This document shows positions 41,315 through 50,364 of a DNA stretch of 63,828 bases, piece after piece (positions within the stretch are counted from its first letter, which is position 1; every line of letters starts with the position of its first letter). A model generated the notes under the pieces. It saw nothing but the letters and a program-made list of their open reading frames with translations. It was not told the DNA's origin and searched no databases. The DNA comes from Mageeibacillus sp. UBA1212 (GTDB lineage: Bacteria > Bacillota > Clostridia > UBA1212). The stretch is from assembly GCA_002309655.1 (NCBI GenBank), contig DBXM01000016.1, forward strand, positions 1 to 63,828, read 5' to 3'. Both the position numbers and the translations under genes were made by a program.

Positions 41315-42609
41315 AAGACATCAAAAACACCGGCGGCGAAACGGCTACTGTAAAAGGCGGCAAGTTTAGATTGTTTTTGAGGAAAGAAGGCGTGCGCTCG
41401 GTAATTGCGTCCGTCATCTGCATTCTCGGCGGCATTTTGGTCGGATTCATCGTGCTTCTGCTGCTCTCGTTATTCGCCGAAAACGTTTCCGTCGGCGAGG
41501 CGTTCACGGGTATCGCGGTAGTGCTCGGCGGTCCCTTCTCCGGCGGCAGCGGCAAGGACATTCTGTTCCAGCTCGGCAACATGCTCTTCCAGTCCGCGCC
41601 GCTCATCATGACCGGCCTCTCGGTCTCGCTGGCCTTCAAAACAGGCCTATTCAACATCGGCGCGCCGGGTCAGTATCTTATGGGCGCGATGGGTGCCCTT
41701 CTTGTGGCGCTGTCGATCCCGCAGTCGGCCGTCCCCACGTTCATCATCTGGATTCTCGCATTCCTGACAGGCGTCGTGCTCGGTACGATCTGGGGCGCGA
41801 TTCCCGGTTTCTTCAAGGCGGTCTTCAACGTGAACGAGGTCATCGTCTGCATCATGACGAACTGGATCGCCGCAAACGTGGTTTCTTGGGTGTTCAAATC
41901 CACCGGCGACCGCTTTATCAACATCGAAGAGACCAAGGTCAACTTTATAAAAAAGACCTCCTACAACGGCGTCGCAACCGCTACGTTCGGGCTTGACAAG
42001 GTCTTCGGGAATTCGTACTTCGACATCAGTATCTTCATCGCCTCGATTATCGCGATCATCCTCTACGTAATGATCAACAAGACCACGTTCGGCTACGAGC
42101 TGAAAGCGTGCGGCTTCAACAAGTACGCCTCCAAATATGCGGGAATGAACGAAAAGCGGAACATCGTTCTCGCGATGGCGATTGCCGGCGCTCTGGCTGC
42201 GGGCGGTGCGGCGCTCTGGTGCCTGAACGGCTCCCAGGACTTCAAATGGGACACCTACCTGACGCTTCCGGCCGAGGGCTTCAACGGCATTCCCGCGGCG
42301 CTCCTGGCGAGCAGCAACCCGATAGGCGTCATATTTTCCGCGATATTCCTGAAATACATCGGCGTCGGCGGCTCCAACCTGGCCGCTCAGACCTCGTTCA
42401 ACGAATACGTCTCGCCGCTCATAGTCGCGGTCATCATTTACTTCGCGGGCTTCTCGAAGCTTATAAAAGACCTTCTTGAGAAGCGTCTCGCAAAGGCGGC
42501 GGCGAAAACCCCGGTCAAGGCTATGAATAAAGAACCGGTTGAAGAAACAGTAAAACCTGACGCCGGGCCGGGCGTTCCCGAAGAAAAGGAAGGAGGCGAT
42601 CACGAATGA
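41311..42609 (+). CDS. Nucleoside ABC importer permease 1
   Basis: 432-aa branched-chain/ribose-type permease (BPD_transp_2 class). A cytoplasmic N-terminus, about nine TM helices, and the family region IGAPGQYLMGAMGA (about 112-125) and GYELKACGFNKYASKYAGM (about 263-281), which contacts the ATPase. A 50-residue Lys/Glu/Pro tail follows the last helix. Longer than permease 2, as usual for the first permease of YufP/YufQ pairs. GGAGG upstream; ATGA overlaps on both sides (41311-41314 and 42606-42609) indicate coupled translation. Confidence 0.92.
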   Translation: MKDIKNTGGETATVKGGKFRLFLRKEGVRSVIASVICILGGILVGFIVLLLLSLFAENVSVGEAFTGIAVVLGGPFSGGSGKDILFQLGNMLFQSAPLIMTGLSVSLAFKTGLFNIGAPGQYLMGAMGALLVALSIPQSAVPTFIIWILAFLTGVVLGTIWGAIPGFFKAVFNVNEVIVCIMTNWIAANVVSWVFKSTGDRFINIEETKVNFIKKTSYNGVATATFGLDKVFGNSYFDISIFIASIIAIILYVMINKTTFGYELKACGFNKYASKYAGMNEKRNIVLAMAIAGALAAGGAALWCLNGSQDFKWDTYLTLPAEGFNGIPAALLASSNPIGVIFSAIFLKYIGVGGSNLAAQTSFNEYVSPLIVAVIIYFAGFSKLIKDLLEKRLAKAAAKTPVKAMNKEPVEETVKPDAGPGVPEEKEGGDHE

Positions 42610-43613
42610 TCTTCATGCTTCAGAAAACACTGATTTTCGCGATACCGCTTCTGATCGTCGCCCTCGCGGGAATGTACTCCGAGCGGTCCGGTATCATCAA
42701 CATCGCGCTCGACGGTATAATGATTTTCGGCGCTTTCGTCGGCGCGCTGGCGGCACTGCTTTTAAGGAAGACGCCCTTCTTTGTCGACCACAACCAGCTG
42801 ACGTTTATTCTTGCGATGACGGTCGCCGCAATCTCCGGCGCAGTCTTTTCGCTGCTCCTCTCCTTCTCGGCGATCAAGCTGAAAGCCGACCAGACCATCG
42901 GCGGCACGGCGCTCAACATGCTCGCTCCCGCCATCGCGCTCTTCACGATCAAGGTCTTCTTCTCGCTGGACATGCTGGAAATGCAGCGCGCTCCCGACAG
43001 CCAGGGCAACATGAAGGACTTCGGCTTCGTTATTTTGAACGACGACCTGCCCGCGGCCGCGAGAGTCTTTTTCGACAAGGCGTACATTTCGACGTTCATC
43101 GCCATCGGTCTGTTCATTCTTTTGTCGGTTTTGATTTACACCACCAAGACCGGCCTCAGGCTCCGCGCGTGCGGCGAACACCCACAGGCGGCGGCGAGTG
43201 TCGGCATCGACGTGAATAAAATGCGCTACCTCGGAACCACCGTTTCGGGCGCTTTGGCGGGTCTCGGCGGGTACATCTACATCGCCACCGTCGCCAACGG
43301 AACAGCCACAGGCGCCGTCGCGGGAATGGGCTTCCTCGCTCTTGCGATCATGATCTTCGGAAACTGGAAGCCCCTCGGAATCGCACTCGGCTCCCTTCTC
43401 TTCGGCTTCCTGAAGTGCCTCGGCGTCATCTACACGCAGCTCTCCGTCAACATCGGCGGAAAAGAGGTCTACTTCCTGAAGGATTTGAACCTCCCGATGT
43501 ATTTCTACAATCTGATTCCCTACGTCGCCGTGCTAGTCGTTCTCGCGTTCACTTCGAAGCGTTCGAGAGCGCCGAAAGCGGAAGGAATCCCCTACGACAA
43601 AGGATTGAGATAA
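42606..43613 (+). CDS. Nucleoside ABC importer permease 2
   Basis: 335-aa second permease, eight or nine TM helices, opening YSERSGIINIALDGIMIFGA (about residues 22-41), the signature start of this permease subfamily, and GLRLRACGEHPQAAASVGI near 177 as the coupling segment. Forms the membrane heterodimer with permease 1. Start overlaps permease 1 by 4 nt with AAGGAGG nearby. The surface-protein gene follows after 47 nt without a terminator. Confidence 0.92.
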   Translation: MIFMLQKTLIFAIPLLIVALAGMYSERSGIINIALDGIMIFGAFVGALAALLLRKTPFFVDHNQLTFILAMTVAAISGAVFSLLLSFSAIKLKADQTIGGTALNMLAPAIALFTIKVFFSLDMLEMQRAPDSQGNMKDFGFVILNDDLPAAARVFFDKAYISTFIAIGLFILLSVLIYTTKTGLRLRACGEHPQAAASVGIDVNKMRYLGTTVSGALAGLGGYIYIATVANGTATGAVAGMGFLALAIMIFGNWKPLGIALGSLLFGFLKCLGVIYTQLSVNIGGKEVYFLKDLNLPMYFYNLIPYVAVLVVLAFTSKRSRAPKAEGIPYDKGLR

Positions 43614-43660
43614 TCCGGCTGGTTAAACAAACCTGTTCTTCGTGAAAGGATCTAAATAAA

Positions 43661-44443
43661 GTGAAAAAGTTGATTTTTGCGGTAATTGCGATCGCGGTAA
43701 TGATTTCCGCGGTGTGCGCGGTAAGTTTTGCGGAGGAAGATCCCGCCGCGGTTCCCTCTTTGGAAGGACGCGAGAATCTGGCGCTCGAGTGCGAAGTCAC
43801 CGCCACAAACTCGTTCGAGAACAACCAGTATTTCTCGACGGTGTACCTCACCGACGGCGTTCACGTTCCCCTCGAGGTCGATCAGCACGCCGGCTGGTCG
43901 ATTGATCCGTTCTCAAACATTCCGCGCGACGAGCCCGTCGATATCGAAGTCGACCTTCTGATGGTCTACCTGCTCGACACGGTCGTTATCAAGCCCTGTC
44001 TCTACAACAACGGCGAGAAGATGCCCTCTTCGTTCACGATCGACATCTCCGAGGACGGCAGTAACTACACAACCGTGAAGGAAGTCACCGGACTTGCGCT
44101 CACAGCCGCCGACGACCAAATCTACACGTTCGAACCTGTAAGAGGCCGCTACGTCAGGATCGCGATAACCGAGCACAGCGACAAGAGAGACAACACAGGT
44201 TCCTACCTCTCCGAGTTCAGCGAGCTGGAGGTTTACGGCGAGGCAATAAAGCCCACCGAAGCGCCTGCGACTCCCGAGCCCACGCCGACGCCCGAGCCCG
44301 ACCCCACCGAACCTCCTGCAGATGAGCCGACGGCAGAGCCCGGTAAGCCGCAAAAGAAAGGCTGCGGCAGCGTGATGACCGGCTGCGTTTCACTTGTTTT
44401 GATTGCGGCGGTTACGCCGGTAATTTTCAGGAAAAAGAAGTAA
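43661..44443 (+). CDS. Secreted discoidin-domain protein with KKGCG tail
   Basis: 260 aa from a GTG start with AAAGGAT upstream. Signal peptide (1-24); one F5/8 type C (discoidin-like) domain at about 38-192, with NLALECEVTATNSF at its start, DTVVIKPCLYNN, SFTIDISEDGSNY, and the closing RYVRIAITEHS...SEFSELEVYG; then a Thr/Pro/Glu linker, QKKGCGS, a hydrophobic segment and FRKKK. Discoidin domains bind glycans or other surface ligands. Placed 47 nt after the nucleoside permease, so probably in the same transcript; the functional link is not obvious. Terminator follows. Confidence 0.72.
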   Translation: MKKLIFAVIAIAVMISAVCAVSFAEEDPAAVPSLEGRENLALECEVTATNSFENNQYFSTVYLTDGVHVPLEVDQHAGWSIDPFSNIPRDEPVDIEVDLLMVYLLDTVVIKPCLYNNGEKMPSSFTIDISEDGSNYTTVKEVTGLALTAADDQIYTFEPVRGRYVRIAITEHSDKRDNTGSYLSEFSELEVYGEAIKPTEAPATPEPTPTPEPDPTEPPADEPTAEPGKPQKKGCGSVMTGCVSLVLIAAVTPVIFRKKK

Positions 44444-44465
44444 GTCTAAAGTATCTTTAATAGCG

Positions 44466-44522
44466 AAAAACACCTCCCCCGCCTCGCAGCCATTAAAGCC
44501 GCCCGGTAAGAGAGGTGTTTTT
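44466..44522. terminator. Bidirectional terminator, ABC operon versus UDG gene
   Basis: AAAAACACCTC (44466-44476) pairs with GAGGTGTTTTT (44512-44522), loop 35 nt with internal pairing; A/T runs on both flanks. Lies between convergent genes. Confidence 0.7.
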
Positions 44523-44543
44523 TGATGTTACATTTATCAGGAA

Positions 44544-45110
44544 CTACTGCGGAACGTCCGGCCCGAAAAACCGCTTTTTGACCTCCTTGAGATCGCGGTA
44601 GAAATCGAACTTGAGCGCGTCGTTCCTGAGCAGTGCCGCCGGGTGGTAAGTCGCGGTGAACATCGTTCCACCCTTGTTGAACCACTGCCCGCGGACCTTC
44701 GAGATCTGTGCGTCAGGCGAAATCAGCGCCTTGGCTGCAACGGATCCCAGCGCGACGACTATCGTCGGTCTGAGCAGCAGGAACTGCTGTCTCAAAAGCT
44801 TCAGGCAAGCCTCTATCTCATCCGGCGCCGGGTCTCTGTTCTGGGGCGGACGGCACTTCACGACGTTGGCAATATAATACGCCTCTTCAGGAAACTCCAG
44901 CGCCTCAAGCGCGAAGTCGAAAAGCCTTCCCGCCTGGCCGACGAACGGAAGTCCCTCGCGGTCTTCGTGCTCTCCCGGTCCCTCGCCCACGAAGAGTATC
45001 CTGCCGGTCTCGCGGCTGCCTCTCCCGATGACAACGCTGTTCCTTTTTTCACACAGTCTGCAGCTTCTGCACGAAGCCGCGAACGTCTCGAATTCACTCC
45101 ACGTCAGCAC
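44544..45110 (-). CDS. Family 4 uracil-DNA glycosylase
   Basis: 188-aa DNA repair enzyme removing uracil from DNA. Four Fe-S cysteines in the family-4 spacing: C14-x2-C17, then C-x15-C (VVKCRPP...EACLKLL, about 85 and 101). Active-site regions are GEGPGEHEDREGLPFVG (about 43-59) and the YHPAALLRN loop near 158. GTG start with GGGAGGTG upstream. The downstream end is TAG followed by the shared terminator; it lies about 70 nt after AsnRS and may be co-transcribed with it. Confidence 0.92.
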   Translation of the reverse strand: MLTWSEFETFAASCRSCRLCEKRNSVVIGRGSRETGRILFVGEGPGEHEDREGLPFVGQAGRLFDFALEALEFPEEAYYIANVVKCRPPQNRDPAPDEIEACLKLLRQQFLLLRPTIVVALGSVAAKALISPDAQISKVRGQWFNKGGTMFTATYHPAALLRNDALKFDFYRDLKEVKKRFFGPDVPQ

Positions 45111-45181
45111 CGGAACACCTCCCGAAAGCAGTCAAACAAAGCAAGTCAAAAGCTGTATTTGCCTAAATAAAGGCAAATAAA

Positions 45182-46552
45182 TTATCTGATCGAACCGACG
45201 GTGCGCGGGAAGAGCGTCACGTCGCGGATGTTCGAGATTCCCGTCACGTACATCAGAATCCTCTCGAAGCCGAGACCGAATCCGCTGTGCGGCACGCTTC
45301 CGAACCTTCTCAGGTCGATGTAGTCGCTGTAGTCCTCGAGATTCATGCCGCGCGCGTTCATCGCCTCAAGCAGTTTGTCGAGATCCGCTTCTCTCTCGCT
45401 GCAGCCGATGATCTCGCCGACACCGGGAACCAGCAGATCGGTCGCCGCAACGGTCTTTCCGTCGGGATTCTGCTTCATGTAGAACGCCTTGATGTCCTTC
45501 GGGTAGTTGATGACGAAGACCGGCTTCTTGAAGACCTCTTCGGTGATGTAGCGCTCGTGCTCGGTCTGCAGGTCGCAGCCCCAGTCGCAGGGGTAGTTGA
45601 ACTCTCTGTCCGCCTTCTTCAGAAGCTCGATCGCTTCGGTGTAGTCGACCACCGCGAAATCGTGGGAAATGATGTTGCGCAGCTTCGCTTCGAGACCTTC
45701 CTCAAAGTGCTTCTCGAAGAACGCGATCTCGTCCGGACATCTTTCCAAAACGCGGGAAATAATCGCCTTGATCATGTTCTCGGCGATCTCGATAATGTCG
45801 GGAAGCTCCGCGAACGCCACCTCGGGCTCAACGTGCCAGAACTCGGCCAGGTGCCTCGGAGTGTTGCTGTTCTCCGCCCTGAAGCTCGGCCCGAACGTGT
45901 AGATCCTGCCGAAAGCCATCGCCGCCACTTCGCCCTCGAGCTGACCCGAAACCGAAAGGCCCGCTTTTTTGCCGAAGAAGTCGCTCTCGTAATACTCTTC
46001 CCTGGTCTTGATCTCAGGCGAGAAGTCGTGGGTGGTGACTCGGAAAACCTCTCCGGCGCCCTCCGCGTCGCTGCCCGTGATGATCGGGGTGTTGACGTAA
46101 ACGAAGCCCTTGCTCTGGAGGTATTCGTGAATCGCAGCTGCGAGCACCGACCTGACACGGAAGACCGCGTTGAAGGTGTTCGTTCTGACTCTCAGGTGCG
46201 GCATCGTCCTCAGGAATTCGAGCGAGTGGCGCTTCTTCTGGAGCGGGTATTCGGGCGGGCAGTCGCCGAGAACTTCAACGGAAATCGCGTTGATCTCGAC
46301 GCCGTTCTTCTCGCTCTCGACGCAGACGCCGTTCACTTTGACGGACGCTCCGAGCTTCATGGCGCGGTCGAAATCCGACACCTTCTCCTTCTCGATAACG
46401 ATCTGGAGATGCTTGAATGTGGTTCCGTCGTTTATTTCAAGGAACGAAATATTTTTGGAGTCGCGCGAGGTGCGGACCCAGCCGCAAACGGTGACGGTTT
46501 TGCCGATATAAAACGGATCGCTAAAAATGTCTTTAACGTCAATGTGTTTCAT
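45182..46552 (-). CDS. asnS: Asparaginyl-tRNA synthetase
   Basis: 456-aa class IIb aminoacyl-tRNA synthetase charging tRNA-Asn. N-terminal OB anticodon-binding domain (about 15-105) with VTVCGWVRTSRDSKNISF, then the catalytic core: motif 1 region VNTPIITGSDAEGAGEVF, motif 2 FGPSFRAENSNTPRHLAEFW (about 218-237), and motif 3 HSGFGLGFERILMYVTG near 432. The VFVINYPKDIKAFYMKQN segment separates AsnRS from AspRS. Length typical. AAAGGAAA precedes the ATG; promoter at 46640-46667. Confidence 0.97.
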   Translation of the reverse strand: MKHIDVKDIFSDPFYIGKTVTVCGWVRTSRDSKNISFLEINDGTTFKHLQIVIEKEKVSDFDRAMKLGASVKVNGVCVESEKNGVEINAISVEVLGDCPPEYPLQKKRHSLEFLRTMPHLRVRTNTFNAVFRVRSVLAAAIHEYLQSKGFVYVNTPIITGSDAEGAGEVFRVTTHDFSPEIKTREEYYESDFFGKKAGLSVSGQLEGEVAAMAFGRIYTFGPSFRAENSNTPRHLAEFWHVEPEVAFAELPDIIEIAENMIKAIISRVLERCPDEIAFFEKHFEEGLEAKLRNIISHDFAVVDYTEAIELLKKADREFNYPCDWGCDLQTEHERYITEEVFKKPVFVINYPKDIKAFYMKQNPDGKTVAATDLLVPGVGEIIGCSEREADLDKLLEAMNARGMNLEDYSDYIDLRRFGSVPHSGFGLGFERILMYVTGISNIRDVTLFPRTVGSIR

Positions 46553-46639
46553 TTTTGAGATTTCCTTTCAGAAATGTAATAAGAGGGCGCGTTAATTGCC
46601 CCCGGTGAGGCGTTTTGGTAAAGAAACGCTTGAATATAT

Positions 46640-46667
46640 ATTTTAACACTTTTCCGGCCGATTTCAA
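46640..46667 (-). promoter_or_regulatory. Promoter of asnS
   Basis: Minus strand TTGAAA (46662-46667), 16-nt spacer, TAAAAT (46640-46645), preceded by TGT. No T-box-like specifier structure was evident in the short leader. Confidence 0.55.
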
Positions 46668-46715
46668 ACCGTTTTTTCCGGCTTCGCGCCATCGCATCCA
46701 TATTTTAAACAAGCT

Positions 46716-46744
46716 TTGACTTCGGGAACGTTTCCGTTTATAAT
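46716..46744 (+). promoter_or_regulatory. Promoter of the carboxylesterase gene
   Basis: TTGACT (46716-46721), 17-nt spacer, TATAAT (46739-46744), about 90 nt before the start codon. Confidence 0.75.
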
Positions 46745-46831
46745 ATGAGCAGCTAAAACTCAGCGGGGCGCTTTCCTTAGTTTTCGGGAACAACGCCGCG
46801 AATTTACGTACACTCGAAAGGTTGAATCAAT

Positions 46832-48166
46832 ATGGATAACGTTAAAACCGCCTGCTTCACGGGTATTAAGACAGAAAGGTGCGCCAAGTATCTGGGAATA
46901 CGCTTCGCCACCGCGGAGCGCTTCGAGTACGCGAAGCTTTGCGAGTATGACGGCACGGAAACCTTTGACGCAACGAAGCACGGCCCCGCCTGCCCCCAGT
47001 ACCGCGCCTACAACGCACACCTCGACAACCCGCACCGCCTTTTCTACTATAAGGAGTTTCGTGAAGGGGTCGAATTCACGTACGACGAAGACTGCCTCAT
47101 TCTCGACATATACGCGCCGCTCGAGGCCTTAAACTGCCCCGTAATGATCTTCTTCCACGGCGGCGGCTTCGACTCCGGGGCTTGCTCGGAAGGCGGCTTC
47201 GACGGCTCGCAGTTGGCGGAAAAAGGAATCATTACCGTGTTCGCGCAGTACCGCGTTGGCGTGCTCGGCTATCTCACCGACGAATCCGTTCAGGAAAAGT
47301 ACGGCCGTGACGGGAATTTCGGTCTCGACGACCAGTTTAAGGCCATCCAATGGGTCAGAAATTACATTAACCTCTTCGGCGGCGACCCGCACAACATCAC
47401 GCTCTGCGGTCAGAGCGCCGGCGCAATCTCCATCCAGTACCTGTGCCTCAGCGGGAAGAGCGAAGGCCTGTTCAAGCGGGTCATTATGATGTCCGGCGGC
47501 GGCATGTTCCCGAGGTTCGCGCTTCCCCGACCCGCCGACTCAACAAGACCTTACTGGAAAGAGTTTAAGGAAACCGCAGGCTGCAAGGATCTTGAAGAAC
47601 TGAAAACCCTTCCTCTTGAGAAGCTTTTCGCAGCCCTTGAAGCCCTTAAAGCGACTCGAAACGACAACATCTACAACACGATGCCGGTCATTGACGGATA
47701 CCTGATCGAAGCGCCTGTCGACAAGCTCATCAAAAATCCTCTAAAAGTAGGCTACATGATCGGCTACACCAACACCGACATGTACGCGCCGGTTATGGAG
47801 TACATCGGGAACAAATTCGGCAAGAAAAACGGCGGCTACATCTACTTCTTCGACATAGACGCACCCGGTGACGAAAACGGCGCGTTCCACTCCTGCGACA
47901 TAAGGTATATGTTCGGCACACTTGAAGACAGCTGGCGCCCCTACGGTGAACGCGACCGCGAGGCGTCTGACCAGCTTTCATCTTACGTCGCGAATTACGC
48001 GAAGACCGGCGACCCCAACGGCGAAGGCCTTCCTGAGTGGACCCCCGCCCGCCCCTTCACGTTCGCGAAGGCTATGCGGTTCGCGCCGGAGAAAACCGCT
48101 GAAGGCCGCGCGCACTACCTAAAGCTTCTCGGCAACATGCTGAAAAAAGGCGACCCGAAGGCGTAA
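46832..48166 (+). CDS. Type B carboxylesterase
   Basis: 444-aa alpha/beta-hydrolase of the carboxylesterase/PNB esterase class, no signal peptide. Oxyanion strand MIFFHGGGFDSGA (about 104-116), nucleophile elbow ITLCGQSAGAIS (Ser near 194), and catalytic His in NGAFHSCDIRYMFG near 352. The family norm is about 490-510 aa; the lid region between the elbow and the His is shortened but the frame is intact. AAAGG lies upstream of the ATG. Monocistronic between its own promoter and terminator. Natural substrate unknown. Confidence 0.9.
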   Translation: MDNVKTACFTGIKTERCAKYLGIRFATAERFEYAKLCEYDGTETFDATKHGPACPQYRAYNAHLDNPHRLFYYKEFREGVEFTYDEDCLILDIYAPLEALNCPVMIFFHGGGFDSGACSEGGFDGSQLAEKGIITVFAQYRVGVLGYLTDESVQEKYGRDGNFGLDDQFKAIQWVRNYINLFGGDPHNITLCGQSAGAISIQYLCLSGKSEGLFKRVIMMSGGGMFPRFALPRPADSTRPYWKEFKETAGCKDLEELKTLPLEKLFAALEALKATRNDNIYNTMPVIDGYLIEAPVDKLIKNPLKVGYMIGYTNTDMYAPVMEYIGNKFGKKNGGYIYFFDIDAPGDENGAFHSCDIRYMFGTLEDSWRPYGERDREASDQLSSYVANYAKTGDPNGEGLPEWTPARPFTFAKAMRFAPEKTAEGRAHYLKLLGNMLKKGDPKA

Positions 48167-48192
48167 ACCACAAACGCGTCCTATATAACTAC

Positions 48193-48229
48193 AATGCCCC
48201 GGACCGGTTTCAAACCACTCCGGGGCATT
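48193..48229 (+). terminator. Terminator after the carboxylesterase gene
   Basis: Eleven-bp stem AATGCCCCGGA/TCCGGGGCATT (48193-48203 with 48219-48229); could also serve the minus-strand gene that ends at 48253. Confidence 0.75.
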
Positions 48230-48252
48230 ATCATATCTAAAGAACAATCAAA

Positions 48253-48711
48253 TTAAAACCTGCTGTACGAACCCGACGTGTCCTTGCTTTCGACAAATTT
48301 GCCGTTCTCGAATTTCAGTTCAAACGTTCTGTCGTAGGAATACGGACCGGTAAAAGCGCTGCGCATGAATTCCGGCATAAGTTCCTGCCCGATCAGAATA
48401 ACGCCGCTGTAATCCGGTTTCAAATTGATATCTTTATACGCCAGCATTCCCATAAAGTCGCACGGCTCCGCGGTAACGCCGTTGATCGGCGGATATTCAT
48501 TGTTCCCGCAGTAAACCATCAGCCAGTCGAGAATCAGTTCGTTATCGACGACCCTGAGCTGAAATACGAAGCCCTTCCGGCAGTTGGTGCCCGGCGAGGT
48601 CGGAGACAACCCGAATTTTTCAGGGTCAAACAGTGAATAAATATCTTCAGCTCCTACAAGGGTCCATTGCTCGTTGTTCCAGATAAACGGATCGGGAAGT
48701 TGATGTGACAT
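48253..48711 (-). CDS. Hypothetical protein, 152 aa
   Basis: Soluble beta-rich protein opening with LPDPFIWNNEQWTLVGAEDIYSLFDPE style sequence (split here for length) and continuing with several Tyr/Phe strands; probably a small barrel-like domain related to proteins annotated only as hypothetical. GGGGGA lies 7 nt before the ATG. Follows the GPH transporter by 45 nt in the same orientation, so it is likely co-transcribed and may relate to glycoside use; no function assigned. Confidence 0.55.
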   Translation of the reverse strand: MSHQLPDPFIWNNEQWTLVGAEDIYSLFDPEKFGLSPTSPGTNCRKGFVFQLRVVDNELILDWLMVYCGNNEYPPINGVTAEPCDFMGMLAYKDINLKPDYSGVILIGQELMPEFMRSAFTGPYSYDRTFELKFENGKFVESKDTSGSYSRF

Positions 48712-48756
48712 GTTTTCCCCCTATTTTTAGCGATAATTCTCAGTAAAAGCAAATGC

Positions 48757-50238
48757 TCAGATGTCGATCGTGTTGCTCTCGTAAGCTTCTTTCAGCTTCG
48801 CCTCTTTCGCGGTCTGCAGCTCGGCTACCTTGTTTCTTGACAGCGGGTACCACACGAACAAAATGAGCGCCATCAGCCCGAACAGCACCGCGGGAATGAC
48901 CGTCGCCATGTCGTACATTTTCTTCAAATTCTCGAGAGTCTGGACAGCGCCCTTCGCGTAGTTGTAGTGCATTCCGAGGAGCGCGCCGTTCACGCAAACC
49001 GCCGCCAGCACCTGGCCCAGCTTGCGGAAAAAGTTGAAGAACGAGTAGGCGGTTCCGTCGTCGCGGCTGCCCGTGCTGACTTCGATGTCGTCAATCGCGT
49101 CGGTGGCCATCGCCCAGAGCTGCATAACGACCGTTGTGAGTCCGCACCCGCTGACGAAGCACAGCAGCAGGAATATCCACATAAGAATCGACGGATCAAC
49201 GCCCCTCAGGAAGAACAAAATCAGATTCGCGGCTGCGGTTGCGGCAGTTCCCACCGCGCAAACTTCCTTCTTTCCGATCTTCCTTGCCGCCTTCGGCAGT
49301 ATAAACATCATTATGATCATCGGCGAGTAGGTGCAGGCCTGCGACGCCAGGTTCATCCAGTTCGCGTGGAAGTAGTCGTCGAAAAGGTACGTGTAGAAGC
49401 TCTGCGTGAACATCTGCCCCGCAAGCAGGAGCATCGCCACCAGGCTGACGGTGATGAAAGCTTTGTTCTTGAAAAGAATTCCGATGGCCTTCTTCGCTGC
49501 GCCCTTCTCCTTTGGCTGAGGCTTCGTCTTGACCCGCTCCTTGTTGAGTGCGAACGCCAGCACGAGCATCAGAGCGGAGCAGACCGCCATCGCGATGACT
49601 CCGATGAGAACCGGCTTGTACTGCATGTCGGTAATGACCTTCCCGTTCTCGCCGATGACCTTGTTCCCCGCCTCGTCAATTCTGTCCGCGTACGCGAAGC
49701 TGGCGATCAGCAGCACCGGAATCGAACCCAGTGCGGCGCCAATCGAACGGTAGACGGACAGCTTGTTCCTCTCGTGGTCGTCGGTGGTCACAACGGACGC
49801 AAGCGAGCCGTAAGGAATCTGCAGCACCGTGTAGATCATTCCGAACAAAATGTAAGTTACAGTCGCGTAAACGCAGGTAAGCGCCGCCTTGCCGTCCTCG
49901 CCTATTCCCGGCCATTTCACGAAGAGAAGCACCGCCGAGACCGCCAGCGGGAACGCGACATAAAGAAACCACTGCTTGTAGCGGCCCGATTTCGCCGGCT
50001 TTACGGTGTCGCAAATGCGTCCCATTATCGGGTCGTTGATCGCGTCCCAGACGCGCGCCGCGATGAACATCAGCATAATGAAGAGCGGGCTCAGGTGGAA
50101 AATATCGGTATAGAATTTCTGCAGAAGCGTCGTGACAAGGCTGAAAACCAGACAGCCCGCGGCGTCGACAAGCGCGTAGCCGAAATAGTCTTTCCCTTTA
50201 AGGCCGCTTGTTCTCGAGATAAAAGATTGGTCGGACAT
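48757..50238 (-). CDS. GPH family glycoside/sodium symporter
   Basis: 493-aa transporter with 12 predicted TM helices. The N-terminal YFGYALVDAAGCLVFSLVTT and the conserved DAINDPIMGRICD after TM2 (about 65-77) are diagnostic for the GPH (MelB-like) glycoside-pentoside-hexuronide cation symporters. AAGGAG lies 10 nt before the ATG. Divergently transcribed from the GH127 gene with back-to-back promoters, so it most likely imports the arabinose-containing glycosides that GH127 cleaves; the pairing is inference. Confidence 0.9.
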   Translation of the reverse strand: MSDQSFISRTSGLKGKDYFGYALVDAAGCLVFSLVTTLLQKFYTDIFHLSPLFIMLMFIAARVWDAINDPIMGRICDTVKPAKSGRYKQWFLYVAFPLAVSAVLLFVKWPGIGEDGKAALTCVYATVTYILFGMIYTVLQIPYGSLASVVTTDDHERNKLSVYRSIGAALGSIPVLLIASFAYADRIDEAGNKVIGENGKVITDMQYKPVLIGVIAMAVCSALMLVLAFALNKERVKTKPQPKEKGAAKKAIGILFKNKAFITVSLVAMLLLAGQMFTQSFYTYLFDDYFHANWMNLASQACTYSPMIIMMFILPKAARKIGKKEVCAVGTAATAAANLILFFLRGVDPSILMWIFLLLCFVSGCGLTTVVMQLWAMATDAIDDIEVSTGSRDDGTAYSFFNFFRKLGQVLAAVCVNGALLGMHYNYAKGAVQTLENLKKMYDMATVIPAVLFGLMALILFVWYPLSRNKVAELQTAKEAKLKEAYESNTIDI

Positions 50239-50332
50239 GGATTTACGTCTCCTTATTGTTTTCGCGTGTCCCGCGTTATTATTTGCCTCGTTGGCGCAAG
50301 TTTAAAGGAACACGTCTTTTCAATGTATCCAT

Positions 50333-50361
50333 ATTATATCACTCACCGGCGCGCGATTCAA
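50333..50361 (-). promoter_or_regulatory. Promoter of the GPH transporter gene
   Basis: Minus strand TTGAAT (50356-50361), 17-nt spacer, TATAAT (50333-50338), extended by TGA. Confidence 0.7.
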
Positions 50362-50364
50362 TTC

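Noticed and set aside
15658..44443. LPXTG sortase signals on the secreted proteins
   Set aside because: No LPXTG or NPQTN motif precedes any of the hydrophobic tails; the conserved element is Gly-Cys.
46553..46639. T-box leader for asnS
   Set aside because: Leader too short and without the T-box sequence or antiterminator hairpin.
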